Shown in pieces: positions 42,911 through 51,552 of a DNA stretch of 64,000 nt. The first letter of the stretch is position 1. The number at the start of each line of letters is the position of its first letter. A program made the position numbers and the translations under genes. Below the pieces are notes generated by a model, which saw nothing but the letters and a program-made list of their open reading frames with translations, was not told where the DNA came from and did not search any database. This stretch comes from Bacillota bacterium (GTDB lineage: Bacteria > Bacillota > UBA4882 > UBA8346), in NCBI GenBank assembly GCA_023429995.1, contig JAEZCE010000035.1, positions 62,001 to 126,000 of the forward strand, written 5' to 3'.

Positions 42911-44588
42911 CAGTGAAGATAAGGTTTCAAAAACGGCCAGTAAGGTGCTAAATTCTTCGATTACAAAGTATGTCGAAATGAATGAAAAGATAGTTAAAGC
43001 GGCTCAACAATTAATCAATACAACCGGTAAAATCGGTAATTTAAACTATGTTAGTTCTGCCGTAGGCAAATCAATTCAGGAATATATTAAAGTACAAGGC
43101 AAGATAATTGGAGCATCGGAAAAGTTTATTATTGCTAGTAATAATAAAGTGAGCACTATTGCTACAGATAATGCTGTAAGGAAATCAATTCTAGAATATT
43201 CCAAAGCCCAAGACAGGATCATTAGGGCATCCGAGGGTATTATCAGTGCTAGCAATATTAAAGTAAATGTTACTGCCACAAGCAGTGCTGTAAGCAAATC
43301 AGTTAATGAATATATTGAGGTTCAGAGTAAGATGGTTAGGGTATCGGAGAGGATCATCAAAGCGAGTGGTCTTAAGGTAGATACTAATGCTGCAGGTAGA
43401 GCCGTGAGGAAAGCAACCATAGAGTATAATGAATTAACTGTCAAAATTACGAATGGAGCACAGAAAATTTCAGAGGCTGCAAATCGTAAAATCAATTCCG
43501 GGAAAAAGGCTGATTCAGGAAGTGATTCAAAGGGTTCTAGCTCATTACTCAGTAGTATCATGTCTGGTAGTGGTCATTTTATCTCAGATTTTGTTAAAAA
43601 ATCAATCAAAAAAGATGATCCTTCGCTCAAAAAAGCTCATGATATGTTTGGAAAGTTGCAAACCCAAATCGGTGAAAAATTGACTCCAATTATAGCCCGA
43701 TTTGCCGATATGCTCTTAAGGCTGAGGCCGATTTTCGAAAAAATAATTCCGATATTTGGTCAAGTTGCGAAGCTTTTTGAGAAAATTTTTCCAGTGATTG
43801 AGAAATTAATACCGACTATAAGCAAGATGTTAACGAATCTATTTAAAATCATCGAGAAAATTTTTCCAATCATTGAGAAATTAGTACCGATTATGGGCAA
43901 ATTGTTGACGAATCTATTCAAAATTATTGAGAAGATTTTTCCAATGATTGAGAAATTATTACCGTCCATGGGTAAACTGTTGACAAATCTATTTAACTTG
44001 ATCGATGTCTTGGTAAGAATTTTGGGCCCGATACTGATTCGCATTATGCCTATTATTCAAGTAATTGTTCAATTTGTTATAAATGCTCTTAATGGCATCA
44101 TTGTTTTTCTTACGGGTTTATTCACCGGTAATTGGAAAAAAGCTTGGGACGGAATTAGGCAGATTTTTACAAGCATTTTTGATTTTTTAATTGAACTCCC
44201 TAAAAAAATTGGTAAATTTTTTGGATGGGGTGGGGATGGAGAAAAAGCTAAAAAAGCCCAAAAAGTTTTCCCCAGAGTTGCCAAGAACGCCCGTGGGACC
44301 TCCTATTTTCCCGGCGGTCTTTCATTAGTCGGTGAGGAAGGCCCGGAACTGGTCAATCTGCCTCGCGGCAGCCAGGTTTTTTCCAACAGCAGGACCCAAA
44401 GTTTATTAAAGGGCATGGGAAGCGGCAGCGCAGGGATATCGGTTAATTATTCGCCGCAAATCACCATCCAGGGCAATGCCGATGCGCATGTGATGAAAAC
44501 AGCCAGCGATAACTCGTATGCCGACTTTGAACGGAAATTTAGCGCATTGATGGACCGGCGGCGCCGGTTAAGCTTTGCCGGAGGTTGA
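42891..44588 (+). CDS. Tape measure protein, contractile cluster
   Basis: A GTG (42891) or ATG (42897) start follows AAAGGAGG. The 565-aa product has heptad-like N-terminal repeats (four related ~33-residue units with A-V-x-K-S-I-x-E-Y), three 25-residue amphipathic repeats in the middle, a hydrophobic stretch near residue 390 (IVQFVINALNGIIVFLTGLF) and the tape-measure ending FPGGLSLVGEEGPELVNLP. The implied tail length is roughly 85 nm. The gene is rather AT-rich in its N-terminal and middle parts compared with the baseplate genes. Confidence 0.85.
   Translation: MGMAGNNSEDKVSKTASKVLNSSITKYVEMNEKIVKAAQQLINTTGKIGNLNYVSSAVGKSIQEYIKVQGKIIGASEKFIIASNNKVSTIATDNAVRKSILEYSKAQDRIIRASEGIISASNIKVNVTATSSAVSKSVNEYIEVQSKMVRVSERIIKASGLKVDTNAAGRAVRKATIEYNELTVKITNGAQKISEAANRKINSGKKADSGSDSKGSSSLLSSIMSGSGHFISDFVKKSIKKDDPSLKKAHDMFGKLQTQIGEKLTPIIARFADMLLRLRPIFEKIIPIFGQVAKLFEKIFPVIEKLIPTISKMLTNLFKIIEKIFPIIEKLVPIMGKLLTNLFKIIEKIFPMIEKLLPSMGKLLTNLFNLIDVLVRILGPILIRIMPIIQVIVQFVINALNGIIVFLTGLFTGNWKKAWDGIRQIFTSIFDFLIELPKKIGKFFGWGGDGEKAKKAQKVFPRVAKNARGTSYFPGGLSLVGEEGPELVNLPRGSQVFSNSRTQSLLKGMGSGSAGISVNYSPQITIQGNADAHVMKTASDNSYADFERKFSALMDRRRRLSFAGG
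43782..44006 (+). repeat. Three 75-bp in-frame repeats in the tape measure
   Basis: Units start at 43782, 43857 and 43932 and encode KIFPxIEKLxPxxxKxLTNLF plus four residues. Added or lost units would change tail length in steps. Confidence 0.8.
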
Positions 44589-44592
44589 GAAG

Positions 44593-44805
44593 ATGTCTAG
44601 CACATATCAAACCAAATTGGGCGATACTTTTGACAGTATCGCCTTTGCTTTGCTGGGGGACGAAAAGTATACCAGGGAACTGATGGAAGCCAATCCGGGT
44701 TATTTGGATGTGGTGATATTTTCAGGCGGTGTCAGTTTGACGATACCGGATATCAACATTTCCAATAGCATACCGGGCAATTTGCCGCCCTGGAGGAGTG
44801 AATGA
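44593..44805 (+). CDS. Tail protein X (LysM-like)
   Basis: ATG 44593 overlaps none of the tape-measure gene and sits after a GGAGGTTGAGAAG site. The 70-aa product (TYQTKLGDTFDSIAFALLGD, then YTRELMEANPGY) is a typical P2 gpX/LysM-fold protein that joins the hub region of the baseplate. The order tape measure-X-D is as in P2-like phages. Confidence 0.85.
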   Translation: MSSTYQTKLGDTFDSIAFALLGDEKYTRELMEANPGYLDVVIFSGGVSLTIPDINISNSIPGNLPPWRSE

Positions 44806-45815
44806 TGAAGAGCAGACGGGCCAGTATACAATTAATTTATGAAGGCAAGAACATTACCGATGACATTAGCTCGGACTTGAAAAGTTTTACTTACACCGAT
44901 AATGCGTCCGGTTCGTCGGATGACGTCTCAATCGAACTCAAGGATGACCACGGAAAATGGATTTCCTCCTGGGCGCCGTCCAAGGGGGATGTCATCATAC
45001 CGACCATTATCACCGAGAATTGGAATTTTGATGGAGATTCACAAAGCCTTTATTGTGGGAGGTTCATCATCGACGAACCCAGCTACAGCGGCAGGCCGCG
45101 AATTTTAAGTCTGGGAGCAATCTCGGCGCCGGCGGATTCCAATTTTATGACAGTGAAGAGGAGTCGAACCTGGCAAAAGGCGTCCATTAAAAAGATTGCC
45201 CAAACGATTGCCGACAATGCCAAACTGGCGCTCTATTTTAATTTATCCTCTGATCCGGTCATACCCTTTATCGAACAAAGTAAGGAGGCGGATGCATCAT
45301 TCCTTACCAACCTTTGTCAAAAGAATGGGCTGGCAATTAAGATTTACAATCAAAGAATCGTCATCTTCAACGAAATGGAGTATGAAGTTAAACCATCCGT
45401 ACCGACAATCGGTGAAGCCGATCTGATGCAATGGAGCGCCAAAACAACTTTAACGGACACAGGGTACGATGGCTGTAAAATTGCCTACACCAGTCCCAAA
45501 TCCAATAAGACACTAAGTTATACATATAGGCCGGAAGGCAAGACCGGGAATAAAATTTATCAGATTAATGATACGGCAACGGATTTGGCAGAAGCTGAGC
45601 GGTATGCCAAATGTAAACTACAAGAATTAAATAAAGGCGAATATACTTTGAGCCTGGAAATGCCCGGTAATCTTGCATTATTCCCTACCCAAGTCGTCAC
45701 TGTTGAAGACTTGGGTATTTTTAACGGCAATTATTACATCGACAGAGTCAGTCATAAAATCGGCGGCGGATTTACAACCAGCCTGGAACTTCATAAATGT
45801 CTGGTGGGATATTAA
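44802..45815 (+). CDS. Tail hub protein D (late control D-like)
   Basis: The start overlaps the X stop. The 337-aa protein has the gpD/gp27 hub pattern: RASIQLIYEGKNITDDIS, an early SVSIELKDxxG-like block (DVSIELKDDHGKW), FIIDEPSYSGRP and QSKEADASFLTNLCQKNGL. It forms the ring on which the spike sits. The name late control D is historical; here the role is structural. Confidence 0.88.
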   Translation: MMKSRRASIQLIYEGKNITDDISSDLKSFTYTDNASGSSDDVSIELKDDHGKWISSWAPSKGDVIIPTIITENWNFDGDSQSLYCGRFIIDEPSYSGRPRILSLGAISAPADSNFMTVKRSRTWQKASIKKIAQTIADNAKLALYFNLSSDPVIPFIEQSKEADASFLTNLCQKNGLAIKIYNQRIVIFNEMEYEVKPSVPTIGEADLMQWSAKTTLTDTGYDGCKIAYTSPKSNKTLSYTYRPEGKTGNKIYQINDTATDLAEAERYAKCKLQELNKGEYTLSLEMPGNLALFPTQVVTVEDLGIFNGNYYIDRVSHKIGGGFTTSLELHKCLVGY

Positions 45816-45816
45816 A

Positions 45817-46374
45817 ATGGTGAATTTAAAAAATTTGATCCGGATCGGGACTGTGTCATCAATTAATTATAAAGAAGGAAAGCTTAGGGTTTGTTTTGAG
45901 GACCAGGACAACATCGTCACCGATGAATTGCCGATGCTTTCATTTGAATATGAAATGCCGAATATCGGTGAGTCGGTATTATGTCTGTTTTTGGGAAATG
46001 GGATCACCAATGGTTTTTGCCTGGGACGGTATTTCTATGATAATGATCAACCCAATCCAAACGGAGCGGATATTTATTGCAAACGGTTTTTGAGACAAGC
46101 GGCAATGGTCTACAATAGTTCCAGCAAGACCCTGACAATAAGCATCCCGGACACGAAGGATATTCAGGTTGTAATCGATGGGAATCTAACTGTAGGTAAG
46201 GATTTAACGGTTACAGGGAATGTTTCGGTTGGGGCAGATTTAACGGTTGCAGGAAATGCTTCGATCGGGAAAGCTTTAACAGTGAATGATGATGCCAAAA
46301 TAGGGGGAAAAAGTTTTTTAAGCCATACTCATACTTCGTCATCATCGGGTAATCCAACGGGACCGCCATTATAA
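45817..46374 (+). CDS. Baseplate spike protein V
   Basis: ATG 45817 starts one base after the D stop. The 185-aa product has an N-terminal OB-fold type region (IRIGTVSSINYKEGKLRVCF ... GESVLCLFLGNGITNGFCLG), then a short beta-helix of V-G-x-D-L-T-V-x-G-N repeats (residues ~125-165) and a terminal SFLSHTHTSSSS with H-x-H, as in P2 gpV tips that bind a metal ion. It pierces the target envelope. Confidence 0.88.
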   Translation: MVNLKNLIRIGTVSSINYKEGKLRVCFEDQDNIVTDELPMLSFEYEMPNIGESVLCLFLGNGITNGFCLGRYFYDNDQPNPNGADIYCKRFLRQAAMVYNSSSKTLTISIPDTKDIQVVIDGNLTVGKDLTVTGNVSVGADLTVAGNASIGKALTVNDDAKIGGKSFLSHTHTSSSSGNPTGPPL

Positions 46375-46387
46375 ATGAGGTGATTCA

Positions 46388-46780
46388 ATGATCGGATATT
46401 TTAATGACATAAGTTTTGAAGTTTCGGATGAACGGATCTACACCTTTAGCGGGTTTAAGCTTGAAGCTTCGGCCCGTTACAGCGCCCATGAACTTATCGG
46501 GGTTAAGCCGAAAACCGAATATGTGGCCCCCAATCTCCAAACGATTACTTTAACCATTAATCTTAACGGTAATTTTGGAGTTACCCCCAAAGATGAGATG
46601 CAAACCTGGATCTATCTGGCGGAGTCGGGTGAAGCGGATTACCTGGTTGTGGGTGAAGAAGTATTGGGGGATGATCGATGGATCGTCAAATCCGTGAGCG
46701 AGGCCTGGGATACTTTTTTTAACCAGGGCGAGCTTTTTTCCGGCAAGATTGATGTTACATTTGAAGAGTATATCGCTTAA
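46388..46780 (+). CDS. Tail protein U-like
   Basis: A 130-aa protein after V with the layout of P2 GpU relatives: IYTFSGFKLEASARYSAHEL, an NLQTITLTINLNGNFG strand pair, and WIYLAESGEADYLVVGEE followed by DRWIVKSVSEAW. The place in P2-like baseplate clusters of Gram-positive phages is consistent. Its role in P2 is tail completion. Confidence 0.72.
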   Translation: MIGYFNDISFEVSDERIYTFSGFKLEASARYSAHELIGVKPKTEYVAPNLQTITLTINLNGNFGVTPKDEMQTWIYLAESGEADYLVVGEEVLGDDRWIVKSVSEAWDTFFNQGELFSGKIDVTFEEYIA

Positions 46781-46801
46781 GCAGAAAGTGAGGGATAGGG
46801 G

Positions 46802-47101
46802 ATGATTAATGCATCCGATGTGGTAATTGATTTCAGCGCCGGTGGGAATAGTGAAATCCTCCAAAATATTCAAGTGATTCTGACTACCCCCGCCGGAACT
46901 GTACCTTTTGACCGGGATTTCGGGATTGATATGAGTGTCCTGGATTCCCCCATCGGGGTTGCCAAGGCCAAGTTAACGGTGGAATATATCAAAAAGATCA
47001 AGAAATATGAACCCCGGGCTGAAGTAAAAAAAGTCAGCTTTACCACTGATGCAATTAGCGGTTTGCTGGTACCGAAGGTGGTGGTTGGTCTTGCCGGCTA
47101 G
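46802..47101 (+). CDS. Baseplate wedge protein W (gp25-like)
   Basis: A 99-aa protein with AAGTGAGGGATAGGGG upstream. NIQVILTTPAGTVPFDRDFG followed by IDMSVLD and KYEPRAEVKKVSF is the hallmark of the gp25/W lysozyme-like wedge family, which has the EPR motif. It connects sheath to baseplate. Its last codons overlap the J start. Confidence 0.9.
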   Translation: MINASDVVIDFSAGGNSEILQNIQVILTTPAGTVPFDRDFGIDMSVLDSPIGVAKAKLTVEYIKKIKKYEPRAEVKKVSFTTDAISGLLVPKVVVGLAG

Positions 47102-48245
47102 TATCGAGGCTTTAAACAATTTGCCGGATATTGACTTCGTAAATAAGGATGTCAATTCGCTTTTAACTAATATGATTTCCGAATATCAAAATGCCTATCG
47201 GGAGTCTACTGGAAAATCGAAAAGTTTAGCTGCCGGCGATCCCATCCGGATTTGGATTTATGCGCAGGCGTTAAGAATTTATACGGCCTACCAATTAATC
47301 GACAGGGCGGCTAAGTATAATTTACTGAAGTATTCCAGTGGCGATTATCTGGAGAACCTGGGGGCTTTGGTGGGAGTCACCAGGGAAGAAGCTATCGGAG
47401 CAGTGGTTACCCAACGCTTTACCCTTTCCAAGAAGTTGGAAAGGGGGGTGACGATTCCATCCGGCGCCCGGGTCAGCACCAGTGACAATGTTTTTTTTGC
47501 AACGACCCAAGAAGTGGAAATCGCTGCGGGAGAAACTTATGTGGATGTTCCGGCGGAATGCGCAACTACCGGAAAAGCCGGTAATGGCTATACCGCAGGA
47601 CAAATCAATGTCCTGGTGGATCCGGTTCAATTTGTATCCGGCACTACCAACACTACAACCAGCCAGGGCGGAGTCGATGAAGAAGATGACGAAGCTTTAC
47701 GGGAACGGATTTTTTTAAAGCCGGAGTCTTTCAGCGTGGCCGGACCCAGCGGCGCCTATGAGTATTTCGTCAAAGACTGTGATGCTTCCATTACGGATGT
47801 CAAGGTAGTGGGCGGTAATGGAAGGGTGAATGTGTATTTTATTCTGGAAAACGGGGAATTACCGGAACAAACATTAATCGATGAAGTAACTGATTACCTC
47901 TCGGCCGACACCAGGAGACCGTTAACGGATTGTGTACATGTCGCGGCGCCGGGCGCAGTGGAATATTCCGTAGATATTGATTATTCCATCAGTGAATCGG
48001 ACCAAAGCGCAACCAGTACCATTGCAACGGCTGTCGAAACAGCGGTTAACGAGTATATTACCTGGCAGAAGTCAAAGATCGGCAGGGATATTAATCCGTC
48101 GAAATTAGTGGCGATGGTGATGAACGCCGGAGCCGGAAGGGTGGTTGTCAATTCTCCGGTATTCACCGGCATTGGGGATACGGAAATTGCCATCACCTCC
48201 CGGGTTCCGGTGATTACGTCCCACCCGGAGAATGAAAATGAATAA
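47091..48245 (+). CDS. Baseplate protein J, copy 1
   Basis: TTG 47091 was chosen: AAGGTGGTGG lies ~9 bp upstream, within the W gene. The ~384-aa protein has the J/gp47 pattern: ALNNLPDIDFVNKDVNSLLT, AGDPIRIWIYAQALRIY, a GVTIPSGARVST strand, GKAGNGYTAGQINVLVDP, EEDDEALRERIFL and FSVAGPSGAYEYFVKD. It forms the baseplate wedge with W and I. It is the most divergent of three J genes in the window and probably the original. Confidence 0.9.
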   Translation: MPASIEALNNLPDIDFVNKDVNSLLTNMISEYQNAYRESTGKSKSLAAGDPIRIWIYAQALRIYTAYQLIDRAAKYNLLKYSSGDYLENLGALVGVTREEAIGAVVTQRFTLSKKLERGVTIPSGARVSTSDNVFFATTQEVEIAAGETYVDVPAECATTGKAGNGYTAGQINVLVDPVQFVSGTTNTTTSQGGVDEEDDEALRERIFLKPESFSVAGPSGAYEYFVKDCDASITDVKVVGGNGRVNVYFILENGELPEQTLIDEVTDYLSADTRRPLTDCVHVAAPGAVEYSVDIDYSISESDQSATSTIATAVETAVNEYITWQKSKIGRDINPSKLVAMVMNAGAGRVVVNSPVFTGIGDTEIAITSRVPVITSHPENENE

Positions 48246-48894
48246 AAAGGTTTTTGATGTGACTTTACTGGAACTGCTGCCGGAAAACTTACGCCATAAT
48301 CCCGATATCATCGCCGCCGGCCAGGGAGTTGATATAGAGTTTCAGACTTTGGCAAAGGCCGTTAAAAATTGCTTAACCATCGCCGATATTGATGGCGCTA
48401 CCTCTGAGGTCGTCGATAATCTTGCCGGCGAGATTCATGTTGATTTTTATGACCAGACTTTGCCGCTGGAGAAGCGGAAAGTACTGATTAAAAACGGCTA
48501 TCTGTATAAGTATAGAAAAGGGACAGCCGATGCGGTAAAGAAGATTGTAAGCGACGCTTTTGACCAAACCGGGGTCAAGGAATGGTTTCAGTATGACGGG
48601 GAGCCCTATCATTTCAAAATCTCCACCGAAACCAATCTGCCCAGTAAGAGCAAGATCGATGAAGTGGTCCGGGCGGTGAACTCCGTAAAAAACGCCCGGT
48701 CCACCCTGGAGTGTGTTGAAGCTTTAAAAAGCGGTAGTTTAAATACTTATTATGGGTTTGGAGTGGAGCAGACTTGCTGGCATCAGATTATCGCGCGGTC
48801 CACATGGAACGAGCTGGATGCGGCAATTATCACTTGGGATGATCTGGATGCTTTGGGTCTACCGTGGAACGAATTGGAGGTGTATCGGTTTTGA
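48232..48894 (+). CDS. Tail protein I, copy 1
   Basis: A 220-aa protein overlapping the J end. LLELLPENLRHNPDIIAAGQ, YDQTLPLEKRKVLIKNGYLY, KGTADAVKKIVSDAFD and FDGEPYHFKIST-like (YDGEPYHFKIST) are standard P2 gpI blocks. The C-terminal extension (STWNELDAAIITWDDLDALG) is longer than in the two other copies and contains W-x-E/D-L-D repeats. It links J to the tail fibre. Confidence 0.88.
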   Translation: MKMNKKVFDVTLLELLPENLRHNPDIIAAGQGVDIEFQTLAKAVKNCLTIADIDGATSEVVDNLAGEIHVDFYDQTLPLEKRKVLIKNGYLYKYRKGTADAVKKIVSDAFDQTGVKEWFQYDGEPYHFKISTETNLPSKSKIDEVVRAVNSVKNARSTLECVEALKSGSLNTYYGFGVEQTCWHQIIARSTWNELDAAIITWDDLDALGLPWNELEVYRF

Positions 48895-49688
48895 GTGATA
48901 CTTCAATGAATATGGGATTGGAATTGCCTGTCGGCACGGATGCTGTCAAAAGATTGGCGTTGCGGGAAAACTTTGAAAAGATTGACATGCAGGCGCTTCT
49001 GAAAGCCGGAGATACGATGAGCGGGCCGCTGGTTTTAAGTGAAGACCCGGCAATGGATTTGGGGGCCGCTACCAAGCGGTACGTCGATAGTTTACGGGAG
49101 TTACTGGATCCCCTCGGCTGTGCCAAAATCTATTATGGAACTACTTTGCCCACCCGCCATCTTTGGGTGAACGGTTATACTATAGGCGACGCCGATTCCG
49201 GCGCAACCGGGAGGGCGAATGGGGATACGATTGAGCTTTATACAATCCTCTGGGATGCAGCCAATGGGAGTGGTTCGCAAATCCAGCTTTACACCTCGGC
49301 CGGCGTCGCAACTACTAAAGGTGTAAGTGCAGCGGCCGACTTTGCGGCGCATAAAAGACTAAGTTTGCCGGATATGCGCGGGCGGGTTGGGGTTGGACTT
49401 GATAGTATGGGTGGAAATAGCGCGAATGTTGTATTAAATAGTAGTACAGATGTTTTAGGTGGGACTGGAGGAGAAGAAAACCATACATTGACGATAAGTG
49501 AGATGCCAAGTCATAATCATAGTATATATAATAGACCGAGTAATAGTAATGCTGGTGCCTATGTTATATCTTCTTCAAACAGCGTACAAAGTTACAGCAA
49601 TACAGCAGATATTGGTTATAAAGGCGGCGATTTAGCCCACAATAACATGCAACCCTGGGTTGCCTGCAACTATATTATGAGGTATTAA
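48891..49688 (+). CDS. Tail-collar fibre protein, cassette 1
   Basis: The TTG at 48891 overlaps the I stop (TTGA) and has GGAGGT ~10 bp upstream. The 265-aa protein contains a LKAGDTMSGPLVLSEDP junction and AATKRYVDS, then a collar-type domain (LPTRHLWVNGYTIGDADSG, LPDMRGRVGVGLDSMGG, ENHTLTISEMPSHNHSI) ending NNMQPWVACNYIMRY. Such domains form trimeric receptor-binding tips. The next fibre has the same C-terminal domain. Confidence 0.82.
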   Translation: MSDTSMNMGLELPVGTDAVKRLALRENFEKIDMQALLKAGDTMSGPLVLSEDPAMDLGAATKRYVDSLRELLDPLGCAKIYYGTTLPTRHLWVNGYTIGDADSGATGRANGDTIELYTILWDAANGSGSQIQLYTSAGVATTKGVSAAADFAAHKRLSLPDMRGRVGVGLDSMGGNSANVVLNSSTDVLGGTGGEENHTLTISEMPSHNHSIYNRPSNSNAGAYVISSSNSVQSYSNTADIGYKGGDLAHNNMQPWVACNYIMRY

Positions 49689-49700
49689 GGAGGGTAAACC

Positions 49701-50849
49701 ATGGCTGAATTTACCGGTTTAACATTAACGAATATTGGATATGCATTACAAATAAAAGCTCAAGCCGGGACGAAATTACAATTTACCCGGGTGGCATTGG
49801 GGGATAGAGCTTTACCTTCGGGGACCCAGTTGAACACCTTGACGGCGTTGCTCAATGAGAAACAGAGTTCGGCGATTAGCAATCTTTCGATCGGCGACAA
49901 ATCGGTTCAAATCAAAGCGAATTTTTCCAATAAAAATTTGACCGAAAACTATTATTTACGGGAACTTGGCATCTTTGCCAACGACCCGGACCAGGGTGAA
50001 ATCTTATATGCCATAGCCAATGCGGGAAATGCCGCCGATTATATGCCTGCCTATGATGGAGCCGAAACGATTGAGCAGGTGTTTACCATCGAGTTATCCG
50101 TCGGGAATGCCGCCAATGTGACGGCTACCTTTGCGGAGTCGATTTATGTTTTGAAGGCCGGGGATACGATGACTGGGCCGCTGATTATAAGTGGTGATCC
50201 GAGTACTGACTTAGGGGCGGCAACCAAAGGATATATCGACAATCTGATTAAAGAGGCGGTTAATAAGGCGGATCCCCTTGGGGTTTGCAAAGAGTTTTAT
50301 GATACTGTGTTACCCGAACATCACCTTTGGGCCAATGGGGGAACAATTGGTGATGCAAGTTCTGGAGCAACTAGTAGGGCAAATGCAGATACTATCGATT
50401 TATATACTGTACTTTGGAAATCGGCAAATAATGACGGACAAATTAAGCTTTATGACTCAACCGGAGCAGTAGTTACAAAAGGCACAGGTGCAGCAAATGA
50501 TTTCGCAGCTCATAAACAGGTAAGCTTGCCGGATAAACGTGGCCGGGTTGCTGTCGGCCTTGATAATATGGGTGGGGCATCGGCAAATGTGGTGAATAAT
50601 GTTAATGCGGATGTTTTAAGCGGAAATGCCGGAGAAGAAAATCATACTTTGACAATCGCACAGATACCTGCTCATAGCCATCGAGAGTACGGAAATTGGG
50701 ACCATTCTAACGCCGATGGATATTATATGGCAATGAATGCTGCAAATGCTCTAGCAGAGTCTAATTACAATACCGGTAATACGGGCGATGGAGGCCCCCA
50801 TAATAACATGCAGCCTTGGGTAGCATGTAACTATATTATGAGATATTAA
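49701..50849 (+). CDS. Tail fibre with phage fibre N-domain and collar, cassette 1
   Basis: The 382-aa protein starts behind AAGGAGGG. Residues 1-150 are the phage-tail-collar/DUF3751-type N-domain (TLTNIGYALQIKAQAGTKLQ, YLRELGIFANDPDQGEIL) that plugs into protein I. KAGDTMTGPLIISGDPSTDL and a collar-like end (LPEHHLWANGGTIGDASSG, NNMQPWVACNYIMRY) follow. The tip is homologous to the upstream 265-aa protein, so the collar domain has been duplicated onto two bases. Confidence 0.85.
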   Translation: MAEFTGLTLTNIGYALQIKAQAGTKLQFTRVALGDRALPSGTQLNTLTALLNEKQSSAISNLSIGDKSVQIKANFSNKNLTENYYLRELGIFANDPDQGEILYAIANAGNAADYMPAYDGAETIEQVFTIELSVGNAANVTATFAESIYVLKAGDTMTGPLIISGDPSTDLGAATKGYIDNLIKEAVNKADPLGVCKEFYDTVLPEHHLWANGGTIGDASSGATSRANADTIDLYTVLWKSANNDGQIKLYDSTGAVVTKGTGAANDFAAHKQVSLPDKRGRVAVGLDNMGGASANVVNNVNADVLSGNAGEENHTLTIAQIPAHSHREYGNWDHSNADGYYMAMNAANALAESNYNTGNTGDGGPHNNMQPWVACNYIMRY

Positions 50850-50875
50850 CTAACTCATGAAGGAAGGGGACAAAA

Positions 50876-51184
50876 TTGATGGGATATCCTAATTTTCAAC
50901 ACCATCCAGATGGCTATATCTTTATTCGCAAATCAAAATCTGATATCTATCAAGATACGGTTGCAAATTTTCAGACCGATTTAGGTAGTTTATATCCGGG
51001 TTTACCGAATGGTTATATTGGCCGATACTATGAGCCGGGTGAGAGTCATTATTTGCATACAGATGATAACGCAACCCCACAAGATTTAAATTGGCCGGAA
51101 GGTGACGCTTATATAGCGGCTTATAATACGTTAGTGGCGGCAAAGACAGCGAGAGAATTGGCAGCACAGCAGAGTACAAGTTAA
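50876..51184 (+). CDS. Small tail-associated protein, cassette 1
   Basis: A 102-aa protein starting at TTG 50876 or ATG 50879, after GGAAGGGG. Sequence GYPNFQHHPDGYIFIRKSKS and the Ala-rich end (NTLVAAKTARELAAQQ) are like the small proteins encoded behind fibres, possibly a fibre-assembly factor. I do not recognise a named family. Confidence 0.55.
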   Translation: MMGYPNFQHHPDGYIFIRKSKSDIYQDTVANFQTDLGSLYPGLPNGYIGRYYEPGESHYLHTDDNATPQDLNWPEGDAYIAAYNTLVAAKTARELAAQQSTS

Positions 51185-51552
51185 TAAAAATTACTAAGAA
51201 CTAATTCTTAAATTAAGCGTCGCAGTTTCTTACATTTTTTGTCGTGCTACATTTCAAACGGACAGCGAATATTTAAACGTTTTAATTAAGGTAATCGCAA
51301 GTGCGGTTGTAAAGGAAATCCAAATAAATGCGGTGGTAACAGTAAACGTTACCACCAGTGCCGGTTCGGGAACCGGGACTGGGAAAATAAACTAGATAGT
51401 CTCCCACCCTAGTTCACCGGGGTAATCGAAAGGATGAAAATGTTTTTCTCTGTGTCTCCGTGTCTCTGTGGCAAATTCAGTTGGATCCGGTGTTATACGG
51501 TTAAAAGTATTTGCCTGTGTATTTGAATTTTAATGAGAGGTGGTGATTTTTA
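51185..51552 (+). other. Non-coding gap before cassette 2
   Basis: No gene with a normal start is visible. Two overlapping frames without start codons (around 51300-51400) encode a Cys-rich and a V/T/G-rich peptide and may be remnants. At 51450-51472 lies CTCTGTGTCTCCGTGTCTCT, a near-repetitive phrase. AGAGGTGGTGATT at the end is the ribosome site of the next gene. Confidence 0.5.

Noticed and set aside
51290..51410. Cys-rich peptide frame (CGCKGNPNKCGG) as a third zinc microprotein
   Set aside because: There is no start codon in frame after the preceding stop, and the cysteine spacing does not match the two accepted microproteins.
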